Positions 24,500-28,616 of a DNA stretch of 28,616 nt are shown here, piece by piece. How positions within the stretch are numbered: position 1 is the first letter of the stretch; every line of letters starts with the position of its first letter. The position numbers and the translations under genes are program-made. The notes under the pieces were generated by a model. That model was not told the DNA's origin. It saw only the letters and a program-made list of their open reading frames with translations, and searched no databases. The DNA is from Tritrichomonas musculus (Eukaryota; Parabasalia; Tritrichomonadida; Tritrichomonadidae): positions 1 through 28,616 of the forward strand of contig JAPFFF010000261.1 of assembly GCA_039105265.1 (NCBI GenBank), given 5' to 3'.

Positions 24500-25416
24500 A
24501 AACGTTTCTCACAAGTGAACAGAGTTAAATAAAACACAAATCTCAAACACTTTTGTAAGATAATTAAAAACGATTTCGAAATTAAGTAAAATCAATAAAG
24601 ATTAAATCGCAATATCAATTATTCTTATTCAAACGTTTCTCACAAGTGAACAGAGTTAAATAAAACACAAATCTCAAACACTTTTGTAAGATAATTAAAA
24701 ACGATTTCGAAATTAAGTAAAATCAGTAAAAATTAAATCGCAATATCAATTATTCCTATTCAAACGTTTCTCACAAGTGAACAGAGTTAAATAAAACACA
24801 AATCTCAAACACTTTTGTAAGATAATTAAAAACGATTTCGAAATTAAGTAAAATCAGTAAAAATTAAAGCTTAATCTCAATTATTCCTATTCAAACGTTT
24901 CTCACAAGTGAACAGAGTTAAATAAAACACAAATCTCAAACACTTTTGTAAGATAATTATAAACGATTTCGAAATTAAGTAAAATCAATAAAGATTAAAT
25001 CGCAATATCAATTATTCTTATTCAAACGTTTCTCACAAGTGAACAGAGTTAAATAAAACATAAATCTCAAACACTTTTGTAAGATAATTATAAACGATTT
25101 CGAAATTAAGTAAAATCAGTAAAAATTAAAGCTTAATCTCAATTATTCCTATTCAAACGTTTCTCACAAGTGAACAGAGTTAAATAAAACACAAATCTCA
25201 AACACTTTTGTAAGATAATTATAAACGATTTCGAAATTAAGTAAAATCAGTAAAAATTAAAGCTTAATCTCAATTATTCCTATTCAAACGTTTCTCACAA
25301 GTGAACAGAGTTAAATAAAACACAAATCTCAAACACTTTTGTAAGATAATTATAAACGATTTCGAAATTAAGTAAAATCAGTAAAAATTAAAGCTTAATC
25401 TCAATTATTCCTATTC

Positions 25417-26333
25417 AAACGTTTCTCACAAGTGAACAGAGTTAAATAAAACACAAATCTCAAACACTTTTGTAAGATAATTAAAAACGATTTCGAAATT
25501 AAGTAAAATCAGTAAAAATTAAAGCTTAATCTCAGTTATTCTTAATCTAACATTTCACACAAGTGAACAGAGTTAAATAAAACACAAATCTCAAACACTT
25601 TTGTAAGATAATTAAAAACGATTTCGAAATTAAGTAAAATCAGTAAAAATTAAATCGCAATATCAATTATTCTTATTCAAACGTTTCTCACAAGTGAACA
25701 GAGTTAAATAAAACACAAATCTCAAACACTTTTGTAAGATAAATGAAAAAGATTTCGAAATTAAGTAAAATCAGTAAAAATTAAAGCTTAATCTCAGTTA
25801 TTCTTATTCAAACGTTTCTCACAAATGAACAGAGTTAAATAAAACACAAATCTCAAACACTTTTGTAAGATAATTATAAACGATTTCGAAATTAAGTAAA
25901 ATCAGTAAAAATTAAAGCTTAATCTCAGTTATTCTTATTCAAACGTTTCTCACAAATGAACAGAGTTAAATAAAACACAAATCTCAAACACTTTTGTAAG
26001 ATAATTATAAACGATTTCGAAATTAAGTAAAATCAGTAAAAATTAAAGCTTAATCTCAATTATTCCTATTCAAACGTTTCTCACAAGTGAACAGAGTTAA
26101 ATAAAACACAAATCTCAAACACTTTTGTAAGATAATTAAAAACGATTTCGAAATTAAGTAAAATCAGTAAAAATTAAAGCTTAATCTCAATTATTCCTAT
26201 TCAAACGTTTCTCACAAGTGAACAGAGTTAAATAAAACACAAATCTCAAACACTTTTGTAAGATAATTAAAAACGATTTCGAAATTAAGTAAAATCAGTA
26301 AAAATTAAAGCTTAATCTCAATTATTCTTAATC
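25417..26333. repeat. Third, diverged copy of the rare-variant block
   Basis: The markers TTAATC/TAACATTTCAC start (25548), triple-change monomer (25679) and 16a 68t monomer (25810) recur in the same order as at 3669-4061 and 9828-10220. The S monomer at 25548 has 96g 101a instead of 96a 101g. The following monomers differ too: the TAACATTT start expected at 25941 is replaced by the normal form and one alpha monomer is extra. The copy is therefore older, or more heavily converted, than the first two. Confidence 0.75.
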
Positions 26334-26851
26334 TAACATTTCTCACAAATGAACAGAGTTAAATAAAACACAAATCTCAAACACTTTTGTAAGATAATTA
26401 AAAACGATTTCGAAATTAAGTAAAATCAATAAAGATTAAATCGCAATATCAATTATTCTTATTCAAACGTTTCTCACAAGTGAACAGAGTTAAATAAAAC
26501 ACAAATCTCAAACACTTTTGTAAGATAATTAAAAACGATTTCGAAATTAAGTAAAATCAGTAAAAATTAAATCGCAATATCAATTATTCCTATTCAAACG
26601 TTTCTCACAAGTGAACAGAGTTAAATAAAACACAAATCTCAAACACTTTTGTAAGATAATTATAAACGATTTCGAAATTAAGTAAAATCAGTAAAAATTA
26701 AAGCTTAATCTCAATTATTCCTATTCAAACGTTTCTCACAAGTGAACAGAGTTAAATAAAACACAAATCTCAAACACTTTTGTAAGATAATTATAAACGA
26801 TTTCGAAATTAAGTAAAATCAATAAAGATTAAATCGCAATATCAATTATTC
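26140..26851. repeat. 712-bp duplicated segment, copy 2
   Basis: This is the partner of 20900-21611. Beyond the identical part the order of module types continues to match to about 27250, but the two 38t alleles seen in the other copy (21655 and 21917) are c here. So this lineage either predates the 38t mutation or lost it by conversion. Confidence 0.8.
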
Positions 26852-28560
26852 CTATTCAAACGTTTCTCACAAGTGAACAGAGTTAAATAAAACACAAATC
26901 TCAAACACTTTTGTAAGATAATTATAAACGATTTCGAAATTAAGTAAAATCAGTAAAAATTAAAGCTTAATCTCAATTATTCCTATTCAAACGTTTCTCA
27001 CAAGTGAACAGAGTTAAATAAAACACAAATCTCAAACACTTTTGTAAGATAATTAAAAACGATTTCGAAATTAAGTAAAATCAATAAAGATTAAATCGCA
27101 ATATCAATTATTCTTATTCAAACGTTTCTCACAAGTGAACAGAGTTAAATAAAACACAAATCTCAAACACTTTTGTAAGATAATTATAAACGATTTCGAA
27201 ATTAAGTAAAATCAGTAAAAATTAAAGCTTAATCTCAATTATTCTTATTCAAACGTTTCTCACAAGTGAACAGAGTTAAATAAAACACAAATCTCAAACA
27301 CTTTTGTAAGATAATTAAAAACGATTTCGAAATTAAGTAAAATCAGTAAAAATTAAATCGCAATATCAATTATTCTTATTCAAACGTTTCTCACAAGTGA
27401 ACAGAGTTAAATAAAACACAAATCTCAAACACTTTTGTAAGATAATTAAAAACGATTTCGAAATTAAGTAAAATCAGTAAAAATTAAAGCTTAATCTCAA
27501 TTATTCTTATTCAAACGTTTCTCACAAGTGAACAGAGTTAAATAAAACACAAATCTCAAACACTTTTGTAAGATAATTATAAACGATTTCGAAATTAAGT
27601 AAAATCAGTAAAAATTAAAGCTTAATCTCAATTATTCTTATTCAAACGTTTCTCACAAGTGAACAGAGTTAAATAAAACACAAATCTCAAACACTTTTGT
27701 AAGATAATTATAAACGATTTCGAAATTAAGTAAAATCAGTAAAAATTAAAGCTTAATCTCAATTATTCCTATTCAAACGTTTCTCACAAGTGAACAGAGT
27801 TAAATAAAACACAAATCTCAAACACTTTTGTAAGATAATTAAAAACGATTTCGAAATTAAGTAAAATCAATAAAGATTAAATCGCAATATCAATTATTCT
27901 TATTCAAACGTTTCTCACAAGTGAACAGAGTTAAATAAAACACAAATCTCAAACACTTTTGTAAGATAATTAAAAACGATTTCGAAATTAAGTAAAATCA
28001 ATAAAGATTAAATCGCAATATCAATTATTCTTATTCAAACGTTTCTCACAAGTGAACAGAGTTAAATAAAACATAAATCTCAAACACTTTTGTAAGATAA
28101 TTAAAAACGATTTCGAAATTAAGTAAAATCAGTAAAAATTAAATCGCAATATCAATTATTCCTATTCAAACGTTTCTCACAAGTGAACAGAGTTAAATAA
28201 AACACAAATCTCAAACACTTTTGTAAGATAATTATAAACGATTTCGAAATTAATTAAAATCAGTAAAAATTAAAGCTTAATCTCAGTTATTCTTATTCAA
28301 ACGTTTCTCACAAATGAACAGAGTTAAATAAAACACAAATCTCAAACACTTTTGTAAGATAATTAAAAACGATTTCGAAATTAAGTAAAATCAGTAAAAA
28401 TTAAAGCTTAATCTCAGTTATTCTTATTCTAACATTTCTCACAAATGAACAGAGTTAAATAAAACACAAATCTCAAACACTTTTGTAAGATAATTAAAAA
28501 CGATTTCGAAATTAAGTAAAATCAATAAAGATTAAATCGCAATATCAATTATTCTTATTC

Positions 28561-28616
28561 AAACGTTTCTCACAAGTGAACAGAGTTAAATAAAACACAA
28601 ATCTCAAACACTTTTG
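28561..28616. repeat. Partial monomer at the window edge
   Basis: The last 56 bases are the start of the next monomer (16g, 38c), cut by the end of the window rather than by an array boundary. The first base of the window likewise falls on the unit phase used here, and the tail of an earlier monomer is expected just upstream. The array should continue on both sides. Confidence 0.9.

Larger units (their letters stand above)
1..28616. repeat. 131-bp satellite DNA array, 218 complete monomers plus a partial one
   Basis: The window is a head-to-tail array of one 131-bp unit, phased here on AAACGTTT at base 1. The phase holds exactly to the end (last complete monomer 28430-28560) apart from one 2-base insertion at 6269-6270. 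All copies face the same way and no foreign DNA interrupts them. Neighbours differ at zero to about ten positions, so identity is typically above 92% and often complete. The monomer is about 24% GC and A-rich on this strand. It ends in a TTATTC or CTATTC tail before the next AAACGTTT. Stops fall in all six frames, and since 131 is not a multiple of 3 the frame shifts each unit, so nothing longer than about 36 codons stays open. Eukaryotic heterochromatic satellite is the natural reading; centromeric or other location is not decidable. I do not recognise it as a named family. Confidence 0.97.

Noticed and set aside
1-28616. CRISPR-like regular repeats
   Set aside because: Repeats are contiguous with no unique spacers, the unit is 131 bp, and no cas-like gene is present.
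1-28616. Protein with tandem repeats encoded by the array
   Set aside because: Stops occur in all frames of both strands in each monomer and the 131-bp period rotates the frame; no open stretch exceeds about 36 codons in the consensus.
1-28616. Telomeric repeats or rDNA spacer
   Set aside because: No TTAGG, TTAGGG or TTTAGGG runs and no rRNA-like or GC-rich sequence in the window.

Overview
The whole 28,616-base window is one uninterrupted satellite DNA array. A 131-bp monomer is repeated head to tail in a single orientation. Read by hand, it holds 218 complete monomers (217 of 131 bp and one of 133 bp) plus the first 56 bases of a 219th. Monomer k starts at 1+131(k-1) up to monomer 48, and 2 bases later after that. 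The array runs off both ends, so neither flank nor the true length is visible. I see no protein-coding gene, RNA gene, transposon, LTR, CRISPR array or unique sequence.

The consensus monomer is about 24% GC, with roughly 60 A, 40 T, 19 C and 12 G on the given strand, so A outnumbers T strongly on one strand. Stops close all frames in both directions; the consensus leaves no open stretch longer than about 36 codons. A homogeneous, gene-free, AT-rich array of this kind points to eukaryotic heterochromatin (pericentromeric, centromeric, subtelomeric or sex-chromosomal). With no gene present, the species cannot be named. CpG is not depleted, which argues weakly against a heavily CpG-methylated genome.

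Variation is limited to about twenty monomer positions, and the common ones are two-state. In monomer coordinates (site 1 = first a of AAACGTTT) the main sites are: 16 (g/a), 38 (c/t), 68 (a/t), 96 (g/a), 101 (a/g), a 108-117 module (H = gcttaatctc with a HindIII site, or S = tcgcaatatc without it), 119 (a/g) and 126 (t/c). Linked states define three monomer families. Alpha has 96g, 101a, H and 119a. Beta has 96a, 101g, S and 119a. Gamma has H and 119g, usually followed by 16a in the next monomer.

Layout: 1-3144, mixed alpha with scattered S monomers and a 6-monomer local duplication; 3145-4716, a block with rare junction variants; 4717-5371, gamma-rich; 5372-9303, mixed, with the unique 133-bp monomer at 6158-6290; 9304-10744, a copy of the rare-variant block; 10761-14257 and 15608-19235, two copies of a roughly 26-monomer higher-order unit separated by an alpha run; 19129-21093, alpha run with a trimer repeat; 21094-22010, shortened copy of part of the higher-order unit; 22142-24499, gamma-rich domain with private mutations; 24500-28616, a mosaic reusing pieces of all of these. 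The pattern is what repeated unequal exchange and segmental duplication inside a young satellite array would leave. I found no sign of a gene system in this window.
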